A DNA stretch of 64,000 bases, taken from Janthinobacterium tructae (GTDB taxonomy: Bacteria > Pseudomonadota > Gammaproteobacteria > Burkholderiales > Burkholderiaceae_D). Within the stretch, counting starts at the first letter, position 1. Each line of letters begins with the position of its first letter. A program made the position numbers and the translations under genes. Positions 1 through 12,624 of this stretch are shown here, one piece after another. The stretch covers positions 4,092,001 to 4,156,000 of the forward strand of contig NZ_CP041185.1 of the NCBI RefSeq assembly GCF_006517255.1, read 5' to 3'. Under the pieces are notes generated by a model, which saw only the letters and a program-made list of their open reading frames with translations, made no database searches and was not told the origin of the DNA.

Positions 1-1730
1 AGGTCCTTCGTGACCGGCACCAGCAACTCGGCATACACGGCCTTGACGGTACGGCTGGCATCTTTTAATGCGGCATTGCCCGGCGCCAGCAGGATCTGGG
101 TGGCGTCGACGTCTTGCCCGAAGCTATAACCTTCGCGGCGCAAGTCAAAGCCGGCCGCCATGGCCAGCGCACCGGCCGGCAGCTGGAACAGTTCGCCCGA
201 AACGGAACCGTCGATCTGCGTCAGGGTCGTCTTGCCGTGCTGGAAGTCGCCACGGAACTTGGTCGATTCGATCAATTGCTTGGCCGCTTCCGTCTGGCTC
301 TGGCCGGCGCCCACCCACGGATTGATGATGCCCGTGGCCAGGGCCGCGTACAGCTTGTCCGTGTAGGAATAACCATCCGTCAGCTTGGTCTTGGTGCTGC
401 TCTCGGCGCGCGAAATACCGGCCTTGTAATCCCACTTGCCGAAGTTGCCTTCAAAGCCCACCAGCACGCGGGCATTGTCGGTGGTGTTTTCCTGCGTGCG
501 GTTGCCCACGTCATTCGCGCGCCATTTATAGGAAATCGGCTTGGTCTTGTCGAAGGTAGGGATATAGGCCGAGAGGTCCTGGTAATACGCGCCGCCGACC
601 GGATACAAATTCTTGTTGGCGACGGTCGCCTGCACCTGCATCGGCGTCAAAATGGCCGTGGCCTTGGTGCGCGAACCGAGTACTTCGACAAACATGCGGT
701 GGTCGGGCGCCAGCTGGAAGGTGCCGCGCGACAGCAGATTGGCCCGTTCAACAGGGAATTGCAGCACATAGTCGGCGCCATAGTCGTACGCGCAGGAATA
801 CTTGGTGCGCAGCGGTGAGGTCACGTCTTTCCACAGCGCCGTCTGGTACTGCGACATGCCGGCGATGCTGTCGCACTTGCCCTGGAAGCTCAGCGGATTG
901 GCTTGCAGGTATTTATTCGCATCGCCAGGCAGCTGGAACGAGGCGCCCAGCGCCGTGCCGGCACCCGCCATCTGGTTGGCAAACGGCGTGCCCGTGGTAT
1001 CGGGCGACAGGCCGCGGCCCGGCTGGTAGCCATTCACGAAGGAGCGGTCGCTGCCGTTCAGGCGCTCGGCCTTGTCGACGGTCAGGCTGGCCATGATGTT
1101 GTAGCGGTCTGATTCCAGCGAACCCGTGCCGGCCAGGAGGGAAGCGCGGCGCGTGGCGCCGCCGCCCGCTTGCGTGTCGTTGGTGGAGACGGACGCTTCC
1201 ACGCCGCTGTAATTAGTTTTCAGAATGAAATTGATCACGCCGCCGATAGCGTCCGTGCCGTAGATGGCCGAGGCACCATCCTTGAGGATTTCCACGCGCG
1301 AGATTGCACCGAGCGGTATCGAGTTCAGGTCGACCGACTTGCCGCTGGCGCCGTGCGTGGCGATGCGGCGGCCGTTCAACAGCACCAGCGTGCTCGACGG
1401 TCCCAGGCCGCGCAGCGAGGCGAACGAGGCGCCGCCACTGACGCGGTCGGCATCGGCACCAAACACGTTATTGCCCGAAGTCATGTTATCGGCGCCCGTG
1501 CCGTTGGCCGACAGGGTGCGCACCAGTTGCTCGGTCGACGTGATGCCCTGTTTTTCGATCTGGTCAAACGTGATGACTTGCACTGGCAGCGCGCCTTCCT
1601 TGGCCACGCGCTTGATGCTGCTGCCAGTCACTTCGACCCGTTGCATCGCTGGCGCCGCTGCTTCCTGTGCCATCACCGGCCCCACCACCCCCATCAATGC
1701 CACCAACTGCGCTAGCTTCTTCAATTTCAC
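1..1730 (-). CDS. TonB-dependent outer-membrane receptor, 3' end outside the window
   Basis: The first 576 residues of a TonB-dependent receptor read leftwards and run off the window. After a short signal peptide ending near VMAQEA comes a plug domain with typical features: RVEVTGSSIKR near the mature N-terminus, then LRGLGPSSTLVLLNGRR, VEILKDGASAIYGTDAIGG and GVINFILK. The rest is beta-barrel sequence rich in Tyr, Asn and Thr. The start is GTG at 1730, chosen because AAGGAG lies seven bases upstream and the signal peptide begins here. The substrate cannot be read from the sequence. The plug type resembles receptors for peptides or carbohydrates more than siderophores, but this is only an impression. 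A solute-binding protein gene lies upstream in the same direction. Confidence 0.93.
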   Translation of the reverse strand, partial: MKLKKLAQLVALMGVVGPVMAQEAAAPAMQRVEVTGSSIKRVAKEGALPVQVITFDQIEKQGITSTEQLVRTLSANGTGADNMTSGNNVFGADADRVSGGASFASLRGLGPSSTLVLLNGRRIATHGASGKSVDLNSIPLGAISRVEILKDGASAIYGTDAIGGVINFILKTNYSGVEASVSTNDTQAGGGATRRASLLAGTGSLESDRYNIMASLTVDKAERLNGSDRSFVNGYQPGRGLSPDTTGTPFANQMAGAGTALGASFQLPGDANKYLQANPLSFQGKCDSIAGMSQYQTALWKDVTSPLRTKYSCAYDYGADYVLQFPVERANLLSRGTFQLAPDHRMFVEVLGSRTKATAILTPMQVQATVANKNLYPVGGAYYQDLSAYIPTFDKTKPISYKWRANDVGNRTQENTTDNARVLVGFEGNFGKWDYKAGISRAESSTKTKLTDGYSYTDKLYAALATGIINPWVGAGQSQTEAAKQLIESTKFRGDFQHGKTTLTQIDGSVSGELFQLPAGALAMAAGFDLRREGYSFGQDVDATQILLAPGNAALKDASRTVKAVYAELLVPVTKD

Positions 1731-1910
1731 AGGTCTTCTCCTTGTTGGGCAATCGAAACTTGAGTTATCAAGTCAGGCTGTTTTTTCACGTCGCAGATGT
1801 CTGTCTCGCAGTACATTTTTTTATGACATTTGCGCATGACTTTATTTGTTTTCATTTTCAGAGTAGCGCGATGCATCCGCAGCCAGCCAATGAAAAATGC
1901 TTTCCTAACC

Positions 1911-1922
1911 ATAACTTTTTGG
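1911..1922 (-). promoter_or_regulatory. Possible operator, first copy of CCAAAAAGTTAT
   Basis: The 12-base word CCAAAAAGTTAT (minus strand) lies 181 bases upstream of the TonB receptor start. An identical copy lies 106 bases upstream of the solute-binding protein start at 3860-3871, in the same orientation. The 218-base gap around it (1731-1948) is AT-rich and holds no gene. A shared regulator is an inference. Confidence 0.35.
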
Positions 1923-1948
1923 AATGAATGCCCTTTTCAGTGACGTGG

Positions 1949-3754
1949 TCACTTGCCTGCGGGGCGGCCCTTGGCGGGATCGACGTCCAGATAGCGCCAG
2001 GACGTGAATTCCACGGGGTGGCGCCTGTAGTTTTTTAGCCACGGTTGCTGCAGGTCGGCAGAGATGGGATGCGTCAGCAACACCCACGGCGTGTAAGCGT
2101 GGATCAGCTGAAACAGGTCGAAGTACAGACTGCGTCGGCGCGGCGTATCGGATAGCAGGCGCGCCTCCTCATAGCGTTTATTGTAATCGGGCAAGTTGAA
2201 GCGGGCATAGTTGGCGCGGCCAACGTTGCCGCCATACAACAATTGCATAAAGTTATCGCCATCGGGGAAGTCGGCGATCCAGTTGGTCTCGAACATCTGC
2301 ACCTTGCCCAGGCGCGACGCCTTGATAATTTCCGTCTTCTTGTCGCTCTTGAACTCCACACGCAGACCGATGGCATTCAGGTTGCGGCGCCACAATTCAT
2401 CGCGCAGCCGTCCCACCGTGCTCGGCTCCGTGTGCATGGTCAGCAGCAAAGACGTGCCATCGGGCTGGGTGCGGAAACCATCGACGCCCACCTTGTAGCC
2501 AAAACGGTCCAGCAGGGCGCGCGCTAGCGCCGGATCGTAGCCGACGGGGCTACGGTAAGCCTTGTCGTAACCAAGCACATTCGGCGGCAGCGGCGACTGC
2601 GCCGGCAAGGCCAGACCCTTTTTCAGCAGCCCGATGTCTTCGCGGCTGTTGTAGCTGAGGGCGATGGCGCGCCGCAGGGCCAGCTTGTCCTTGCTCGTGC
2701 CACCCAGCACGGGGTCGTCCATGTTCATCCACATGTAATACGTCTGCAGCACGGGAAAGCGCGTCAGTTGCAAGCCCTTGGCGGCCAGCGCCGGTTTCAG
2801 GGCGCCGTTTTCCAGCACCATGTCCGTCATCGATTCCGGCACTTGCTCCAGGTAATCGAATTCACCTTTCAGGAAACCCAGCATGCGCGATTGATATTCC
2901 TCGACGATGCGCACCTCGATGCGCTCGACCAGCGGTAATTGCTTGCCTTCCAGCGCAGTGGCGATGGCGCGCGCGTCGACCGGCAAGGCAGCCAGCGCCT
3001 TGGCCTCGGTATGGAACACGGTGGCACGGAAAGTCGGATTGGCCTGCAGCACGATCTTGTCGCTGCGTTTCCACTCCTTCACCAGGAACGGCCCCGTGCC
3101 CACGGGGTGATTACCGATCTGCCCTGCCGCCGGGTACGCTTCGGCCACCTCGCGCGCCACCACAGCTGTCGCCGGCATGGCCAGGTAAAACAGGAAGTTC
3201 GGGTCGATGGCGTTGAGGCGGATGCGCAAGGTGTATTTGTCCAGCGCCTGCAAGCCGGCGATCGGCGTGTCGTAGCTGAATTTGGCTTTCAGGGCCGCAT
3301 CGCCCACCAGCTTATCTTCCAGCAAGAACAGCCACGGCGACTTCAGGCTGGGGTCATACAGCCGCGTCAGGCTGTACACATAATCCTGCGCCGTCACTTC
3401 GCGCGGCTGGCCCTTGAAGGCGGGATCGGGCGTGAAGAAAATACCGGGCTGCAAGTGAAAGGTATAGGTGCGTCCGCCATCTTCCAAGCTTGGCATGCCG
3501 CGTGTCGTGTTGCCCTGCAGCTGCACCGGCCGCGCCAGGTAGTCATAGCGCAGCAGCGGGTCAAAGATGTTTTCCATCAAGTTCAGGCTGGCCAGGTCCG
3601 ACGCCACGGCCGGGTCCAGGCCCGTCTCGCTGGTGCTCAAAAACAAGTGCAAGGTCTTGTTCGCGCGGGCATCGGTGGCGGCGTGGGCCGGTACAGCGAA
3701 CAGCGTCAACAGGGCCAGGCCGGCGGCGCAGGCGGTTTTGCGTAAAAACATCAT
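1949..3754 (-). CDS. Periplasmic peptide-type ABC transporter solute-binding protein
   Basis: A 601-residue family 5 extracellular solute-binding protein (OppA/DppA type). These proteins bind oligopeptides, nickel complexes or related ligands in the periplasm and deliver them to an ABC permease. The N-terminus MFLRKTACAAGLALL with cleavage after VPAHA is a Sec signal peptide, and ASDLASLNLMENIFDPLL and DGRTYTFHL-like segments match the family. The reading frame stays open for 66 more codons upstream, but that part has no protein-like character and lies in front of the signal peptide, so the start is placed at the ATG-ATG pair at 3754/3751. No permease or ATPase gene is adjacent, so it either serves a distant transporter or acts with the TonB receptor next door. 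Confidence 0.88.
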   Translation of the reverse strand: MMFLRKTACAAGLALLTLFAVPAHAATDARANKTLHLFLSTSETGLDPAVASDLASLNLMENIFDPLLRYDYLARPVQLQGNTTRGMPSLEDGGRTYTFHLQPGIFFTPDPAFKGQPREVTAQDYVYSLTRLYDPSLKSPWLFLLEDKLVGDAALKAKFSYDTPIAGLQALDKYTLRIRLNAIDPNFLFYLAMPATAVVAREVAEAYPAAGQIGNHPVGTGPFLVKEWKRSDKIVLQANPTFRATVFHTEAKALAALPVDARAIATALEGKQLPLVERIEVRIVEEYQSRMLGFLKGEFDYLEQVPESMTDMVLENGALKPALAAKGLQLTRFPVLQTYYMWMNMDDPVLGGTSKDKLALRRAIALSYNSREDIGLLKKGLALPAQSPLPPNVLGYDKAYRSPVGYDPALARALLDRFGYKVGVDGFRTQPDGTSLLLTMHTEPSTVGRLRDELWRRNLNAIGLRVEFKSDKKTEIIKASRLGKVQMFETNWIADFPDGDNFMQLLYGGNVGRANYARFNLPDYNKRYEEARLLSDTPRRRSLYFDLFQLIHAYTPWVLLTHPISADLQQPWLKNYRRHPVEFTSWRYLDVDPAKGRPAGK

Positions 3755-3859
3755 CAGTGATCCAGTGCAGACAGGGGTAACGAACAACGATAAGCGACAG
3801 GCATCCCCCACACTACGCGGGCAAGCGACGAGGCGCCAATGAAAACAGGCTGCCAGCTT

Positions 3860-3871
3860 ATAACTTTTTGG
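3860..3871 (-). promoter_or_regulatory. Possible operator, second copy of CCAAAAAGTTAT
   Basis: Identical 12-base word to 1911-1922, 106 bases upstream of the solute-binding protein start. It lies in the divergent region 3755-3968 shared with the SpmA-SpmB gene. The word is seen directly; its role is inferred. Confidence 0.35.
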
Positions 3872-3968
3872 CATGCGATTGCTGCATTCTTTCATCAACT
3901 CGTATCGGGCTGCCCCTATACTTTGTTTGCAGACATTTTTCACTCCCGACACACAGAACTGATCGCAT

Positions 3969-5207
3969 ATGGCACTTAATTACATCTGGTCCGGCTTTTT
4001 CCTCGTTGGCTTCCTGGCCGCAGTGCTGCAGTGGCTGTTTCTCGGCGATACCGATATCTTCAAGCGCATCATCGACGGCACGTTCGAGACGGCGCGCATG
4101 GGCGTGATGGATATCGCCCTGCCGCTGGCGGGCGTGATGACCTTGTGGCTGGGCATCATGAACATCGGTGAAAAGGCGGGCATCGTCGGCTGGCTGGCGA
4201 AAGTGATCGCTCCCTTCTTTTCGCGCATCTTCCCGGAAATTCCGAAAGACCACCCGGCCACGGGCCACATGGTGATGAATTTCTCGGCCAACCTGCTGGG
4301 CCTGGACAATGCGGCCACGCCGTTCGGCTTGAAAGCCATGGAAAGCCTGCAGACCTTGAACCCGAACAAGGAAGAGGCGACGAATGCGCAAATCATGTTT
4401 TTGGTGCTGCACACCTCGGGCCTGACCCTGATTCCGCTGGCCATCATGGCGCAGCGCTCGATTCTCGGCGCAGCCGACCCGTCCGACATCTTTATCCCCT
4501 GCATGATCGCCACCTATGTGGCCACTGTGGTCGGCATCATCACGGTGTCCATCAAGCAACGCATCAACCTGCTCAACCGCGTCGTGCTGGGCTGGATGGG
4601 CGGCATGACGAGCGCCATCGTCGCCATGATCTGGTACTTCACACAATACCTGACGAAACAGGAAATCGAACTGGTCTCGAAAGTGGTCAGCAACCTGGTA
4701 TTGATCAGCGTCATTGCCATCTTCATCATCGGCGCCCTGCGCAAGAAGGTGAACGTGTATGACGCCTTCATCGAGGGGGCGAAGGGCGGCATCCAGACCT
4801 CGATTACCGTGATTCCCTACCTGGTCGGCATGCTGGTGGCCATCAGCGTGATCCGCAACGCGGGCGTGTTCAATTTCCTGATGAGCGGCATGAACTGGTT
4901 CTTCGCCAACCTGGGCATCAATACGGACTTCGTGCCGGCCTTGCCGACGGCCATGATGAAGCCGCTCAGCGGTTCAGGCTCGAAAGCCATGATGATCGAC
5001 GCCATGAACACCTACGGCGTCGACTCGTTCGTCGGGCGCCTGGCCTGCGTCTTCCAGGGCTCGGCCGACACCACCTTCTATATCGTGGCCCTGTACTTCG
5101 GCTCGGTGGGCATCCGCAAGACGCGCTATGCGATCACGGCCGGCCTCATCGCCGATTTCGCTGGCGTGGTCACGGCCGTCTTTGTCGCCTACGTCTTTTT
5201 CCACTAA
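3969..5207 (+). CDS. Fused SpmA-SpmB membrane protein (nucleoside recognition/Gate domains)
   Basis: A 412-residue polytopic membrane protein. The N-terminal half resembles SpmA and the C-terminal half resembles SpmB of Bacillus, two separate proteins of about 180-200 residues needed for spore core dehydration; both carry the nucleoside-recognition (Gate) domain. Visible features are the segment FSANLLGLDNAATPFGLKAM in the SpmA half and GSGSKAMMIDAMNTYGVDSF in the SpmB half, with many hydrophobic helices. Fused versions occur in non-sporulating proteobacteria, where the substrate is unknown. The Spm genes of Bacillus neighbour dacB, and here dacB starts eight bases after this stop codon, so the same partnership is kept outside sporulation. 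Confidence 0.9.
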   Translation: MALNYIWSGFFLVGFLAAVLQWLFLGDTDIFKRIIDGTFETARMGVMDIALPLAGVMTLWLGIMNIGEKAGIVGWLAKVIAPFFSRIFPEIPKDHPATGHMVMNFSANLLGLDNAATPFGLKAMESLQTLNPNKEEATNAQIMFLVLHTSGLTLIPLAIMAQRSILGAADPSDIFIPCMIATYVATVVGIITVSIKQRINLLNRVVLGWMGGMTSAIVAMIWYFTQYLTKQEIELVSKVVSNLVLISVIAIFIIGALRKKVNVYDAFIEGAKGGIQTSITVIPYLVGMLVAISVIRNAGVFNFLMSGMNWFFANLGINTDFVPALPTAMMKPLSGSGSKAMMIDAMNTYGVDSFVGRLACVFQGSADTTFYIVALYFGSVGIRKTRYAITAGLIADFAGVVTAVFVAYVFFH

Positions 5208-5215
5208 GGAGCACC

Positions 5216-6718
5216 ATGTTACGTCCTGTTCTGATGGCTGCGCTGTTGGCGGGTCTTGGCCTGTCGACTGCCCACGCGCAATTGCCCGAATCCGTCAGCC
5301 TGCTGCTGCGCAGCGCGAATATTCCCGAAGACGCCATGGGCGCCATCGTCTTGCGCGGCAACGCCACCGTGCTGTCGCATGGCGCCGAACGCAGCATGCA
5401 GCCCGCGTCCACCATGAAACTGGTGACAACGGCCGTGGGCCTGGAGCAATTGGGCCCCATCTTCCGCGGCCGCACGGAATTGCGCACCAGCGCCGACGTC
5501 ATCAATGGCGTACTGAAAGGCGACCTGATCCTGCGCGGCGGCGCCGACACGGATTTCAACGCGGACGTGCTGGCACACATGCTGCAAACCCTGCGCAACC
5601 AGGGTATCGTCAAAATCAAGGGCGACCTGATCCTCGACCGCCAGCTGTTCCAGCCGGCCCGGCCCGATATCGGTACGCCGCCCTTCGATGAGTCGGCCGA
5701 GTTCCGCTACAACGTCATTCCCGATGCCTTGTTGCTGAACACCAATTTGCTCGATATCAACATGAACTCGACGGACCGGCAATTGAGCATCCTGATGCAG
5801 CCGCCGCTGGAGAACGTCAGCATCACCAGCGACATGAAACTGGTCAAGGGCAGCTGTGCCCGGTGGGAAGACGGTTGGCGCCCGCCTGAATACCGGCGCG
5901 ATGCGAGCGGCAAGCTGCAGGTGATCTTGCACGGCACCTTCCCGCAAAATTGCAGCAAGGCCACCAGCATCAATGTACTCGATCGCAACGATTATGCAGA
6001 CCGCTTGTTCCGTGCAACATGGAAACGCCTGGGCGGCACGATCACGGGCACGGTACGCGAAGCGCCATTGACGGGCTTGCCGCCGACGGCCGAGCCGGTC
6101 GGCACGCGCATGCTGGCCGACCATGTGGCGCGTGCCTTGCCGGAAGTGCTGCGCGATATCAACAAGACCTCCGATAACACCCTGGCCCGCACCTTGTTCC
6201 TGAGCCTGGGCAGCTTGCAGAGCGATGGCTGGCTGGGCAGCCGCCCCGTTGCCATGGCGGCGCCGGAAGATACAGCCAATCGGGCGCGACTGGTGATCCA
6301 GGAATGGTTCCAGCGGCACTATATCGACACCCAGGGCATGCTGATCGACAACGGATCCGGCTTGTCGCGCACGGGGCGCATTGCGCCAGCACAACTGGCA
6401 GGCGTGCTGCAAGCGATGCAGCAAAGTCCGTGGGCGCCCGAGTTCCAGTCGAGCCTGCCCATCGTCGCACTGGACGGCACCATGCGCAAGCGCCTGCTGA
6501 ACAGCCCGGCCGCCGCGCGCGCCCGCATCAAGACGGGCACATTGAAGAATGTGGTGGCCATCGCCGGCTATGTACCTGACGCCAACAACCAGCTATGCGT
6601 GGTGGTCGCCATGATCAATAGCGACCTGGTGGGCAATGGCAATGGCCGCGCCGCCGTCGATGCGCTGATCGAGTGGGTCGCAAGGAGCGGCGCCACGCCG
6701 GTGGTTGCCGGTCAATAA
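5216..6718 (+). CDS. dacB: D-alanyl-D-alanine carboxypeptidase/endopeptidase (PBP4 family)
   Basis: A 500-residue class C penicillin-binding protein that trims terminal D-Ala and cuts peptide cross-links in periplasmic murein. The signal peptide ends near STAHA. The three active-site motifs are present: STMK at residues 65-68 with the nucleophile Ser65, SDN at about 319-321, and KTG at about 439-441. Length and motif spacing fit PBP4, including the long insert between the first two motifs. Start ATG at 5216 has AAGGAG just upstream. It follows the SpmA-SpmB gene by eight bases, and a strong terminator follows its stop, so the two form a short operon. Confidence 0.95.
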   Translation: MLRPVLMAALLAGLGLSTAHAQLPESVSLLLRSANIPEDAMGAIVLRGNATVLSHGAERSMQPASTMKLVTTAVGLEQLGPIFRGRTELRTSADVINGVLKGDLILRGGADTDFNADVLAHMLQTLRNQGIVKIKGDLILDRQLFQPARPDIGTPPFDESAEFRYNVIPDALLLNTNLLDINMNSTDRQLSILMQPPLENVSITSDMKLVKGSCARWEDGWRPPEYRRDASGKLQVILHGTFPQNCSKATSINVLDRNDYADRLFRATWKRLGGTITGTVREAPLTGLPPTAEPVGTRMLADHVARALPEVLRDINKTSDNTLARTLFLSLGSLQSDGWLGSRPVAMAAPEDTANRARLVIQEWFQRHYIDTQGMLIDNGSGLSRTGRIAPAQLAGVLQAMQQSPWAPEFQSSLPIVALDGTMRKRLLNSPAAARARIKTGTLKNVVAIAGYVPDANNQLCVVVAMINSDLVGNGNGRAAVDALIEWVARSGATPVVAGQ

Positions 6719-6739
6719 AAGGGACGCAAAGACAGAAAG

Positions 6740-6764
6740 GCAGCGCGTAGCGCTGCTTTTTTTT
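6740..6764 (+). terminator. Intrinsic terminator after dacB
   Basis: A perfect 7-bp stem GCAGCGC/GCGCTGC with loop GTA is followed directly by eight T. It begins 22 bases after the dacB stop codon and ends the spmAB-dacB unit. Confidence 0.9.
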
Positions 6765-6885
6765 CGTCTGATGAACAGCCGCGGTCAGTCACTTCGTGAT
6801 CGGGATGTGCCCCACTGGAGCGCATCCCCCCGCCGCGCACGTTGGCGATGACTCTTGCGTTGGCGCTATGGAGGCTCCGGCCGCA

Positions 6886-6925
6886 GGTCGGCGCAGGTTG
6901 GCGTAGGTCGGCGTAGGTCGGCTTA
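6886..6925. repeat. Four tandem 10-bp units
   Basis: Four consecutive 10-base units, GGTCGGCGCA, GGTTGGCGTA, GGTCGGCGTA and GGTCGGCTTA. The last forms the left arm of the REP-like palindrome at 6913-6946, so the array looks like local slippage expansion of that arm. The surrounding stretch 6765-6980 holds no gene I can support. Confidence 0.75.
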
Positions 6926-6946
6926 GCGCAACGCGCGTAAGCCGAC
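6913..6946. repeat. REP-like palindrome, copy 1
   Basis: A 34-base imperfect palindrome with arms GTCGGCTTA and TAAGCCGAC around GCGCAACGCGCG. It belongs to a family with the core GTAGGTCGGnTTAGCGC, also found at 19783, 48094, 48147, 52141, 52203 and 60234. It lies just beyond the terminator of the first rRNA operon. Confidence 0.75.
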
Positions 6947-6980
6947 ATCCACCACCAGCGCCAAACAAAACCACCAGACG

Positions 6981-7013
6981 AAAAAAAACCCGGCCATTAC
7001 TGGTCGGGTTTTT
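6981..7013 (-). terminator. Terminator of rRNA operon 1
   Basis: On the minus strand, CCCGACCA and TGGCCGGG flank a short loop with a single mismatch and are followed by eight T. It lies about 20 bases beyond the 5S gene. The same structure follows operon 2 at 19850-19882. Confidence 0.88.
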
Positions 7014-7031
7014 CTCTACTGCGAATAACAA

Positions 7032-7146
7032 GCCTGACGATAACCTACTTTCACACTGGTTGCAGCACTATCATCGGCGCAAAGTTGTTTCACGGTCCTG
7101 TTCGGGATGGGAAGGGGTGGGACCAACTTGCTATGGTCATCAGGCA
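7032..7146 (-). rRNA. rrf: 5S ribosomal RNA, operon 1
   Basis: About 115 nt, recognised on the minus strand from the paired ends TGCCTGATGACC and GTTATCGTCAGGC and the conserved internal CCCATCCCGAACAG. The ends are estimated from the terminal helix to within a few bases. Confidence 0.93.
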
Positions 7147-7281
7147 TAACTTGTACTGGCATTTGTCCTCAGTGGAGCGACAAAGCCTGAATCTGGAAGA
7201 AGTAAAGATTGGGGTAATGAATAGTAGTATCAACAAACGCACAACGTTGTACCGTCTTATCCTCTGTACCTGCTAAGGTTA

Positions 7282-10159
<2,878 letters not shown>

Positions 10160-10314
10160 TATAACGTTAGCCTCTGATCACTAGGTGACCAAAGAGCGCT
10201 ACAGGGATAAGAAAGTACAACGTTGTTGCTTGTTTGTTGATACATACAATCATTACCCATCGATTTGCTTTTTACGGCAAACCGATCAATAAATAATCTT
10301 TACTTCTTCCAGAT

Positions 10315-10326
10315 TGTTAAAGAACG
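10315..10326 (-). promoter_or_regulatory. boxA-like antitermination element in the 16S-23S spacer, operon 1
   Basis: On the minus strand CGTTCTTTAACA resembles boxA (TGCTCTTTAACA), which loads the Nus antitermination complex on rRNA transcripts. It lies between tRNA-Ala and 23S, the usual place for a second boxA. Confidence 0.65.
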
Positions 10327-10408
10327 AAACAGCTTTGATCGCTAAAAGATCAAATCTAAACCCAGCACCAAGGTGGCGTGGCTTACATTTGCACTTTCGA
10401 GTAAAACG

Positions 10409-10484
10409 TGGTGGAGGATGACGGGATCGAACCGACGACCCCCTGCTTGCAAAGCAGGTGCTCTCCCAGCTGAGCTAATCCCCC
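10409..10484 (-). tRNA. tRNA-Ala (anticodon TGC), operon 1
   Basis: A 76-nt cloverleaf beginning GGGGGATTAGCTCAGC, with anticodon stem-loop CTGCTTTGCAAGCAG, T-loop GGTTCGATCC and encoded 3' CCA. It lies in the 16S-23S spacer, as in most Betaproteobacteria. Confidence 0.97.
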
Positions 10485-10503
10485 TGAGATTTTACTAATT
10501 AGC

Positions 10504-10580
10504 TGGTAGGGCTGGTTGGACTCGAACCAACGACCCCCGCGTTATCAACACGGTGCTCTAACCAGCTGAGCTACAGCCCC
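10504..10580 (-). tRNA. tRNA-Ile (anticodon GAT), operon 1
   Basis: A 77-nt cloverleaf beginning GGGGCTGTAGCTCAGC, with anticodon loop TTGATAA, T-loop GGTTCGAGTCC and encoded CCA. It precedes tRNA-Ala in the 16S-23S spacer. Confidence 0.97.
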
Positions 10581-10677
10581 AACGCGGTGCTACTACGACT
10601 ACTGTTTCTTCTTAATTAAACAGCCGATAAGTGTGAACATTTGATGCGTGAATCAGTTACCTGATTCGTGCAAACTC

Positions 10678-12211
<1,534 letters not shown>

Positions 12212-12401
12212 AATCTCTGTTACTTTGCCATTTTATTGGCACCGTCTTGCGACGGGTCGCTCACTCAAAAAACTGACAGGCCACTACTTGCGTAGCGCCT
12301 ATTTCATTATTTCTTGTGAACATTTGATATTTTAAGTTAGACGTCAATCCGAAGATTGGCGCTGCACTTACATCAAATGCTCACACTTATCGACTGTTAA
12401 T

Positions 12402-12413
12402 TGTTAAAGAACG
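12402..12413 (-). promoter_or_regulatory. boxA-like antitermination element in the 16S leader, operon 1
   Basis: CGTTCTTTAACA on the minus strand, about 190 bases upstream of 16S and downstream of the P1 promoter, as expected for rRNA antitermination. The rest of the 413-base leader (12212-12624) holds no gene; it carries the strand that should pair with the 3' flank of 16S for RNase III processing (GAACATTTGAT on one side, ATCAAATGTTC on the other). Confidence 0.7.
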
Positions 12414-12592
12414 GTATTCGGTACTGCTTATTTGCTACTTTCGCGCTATCAACAAAGCGTTGTGTTTGTCAGCTGCGAAGAAGGAAGAGTATGAAGCTTT
12501 TTCAGCATTTCGTCAACCTTCTTTTTTACTACCCTCACCGTTTCCAGCGATCCCGTTGTTTCGCAAACTGCTGCGTCTCATTGGGGAGGCGA

Positions 12593-12621
12593 ACTATAGC
12601 AAAGCCGTCCACGGGCGGCAA
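12593..12621 (-). promoter_or_regulatory. rRNA operon 1 P1 promoter
   Basis: On the minus strand TTGCCG and TATAGT are separated by exactly 17 bases and followed by the GC-rich stretch TCGCCTCCCC. That discriminator is typical of stringently controlled rRNA promoters. The upstream AT-rich UP-element region would fall in the last codons of the dehydrogenase gene that ends at 12625. Operon 2 has the same arrangement with -35 TTGCTA. Confidence 0.82.
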
Positions 12622-12624
12622 GCT

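Noticed and set aside
5219..6424. 401-codon open frame antisense to dacB
   Set aside because: dacB has all three active-site motifs; the opposite frame shows no recognisable protein.
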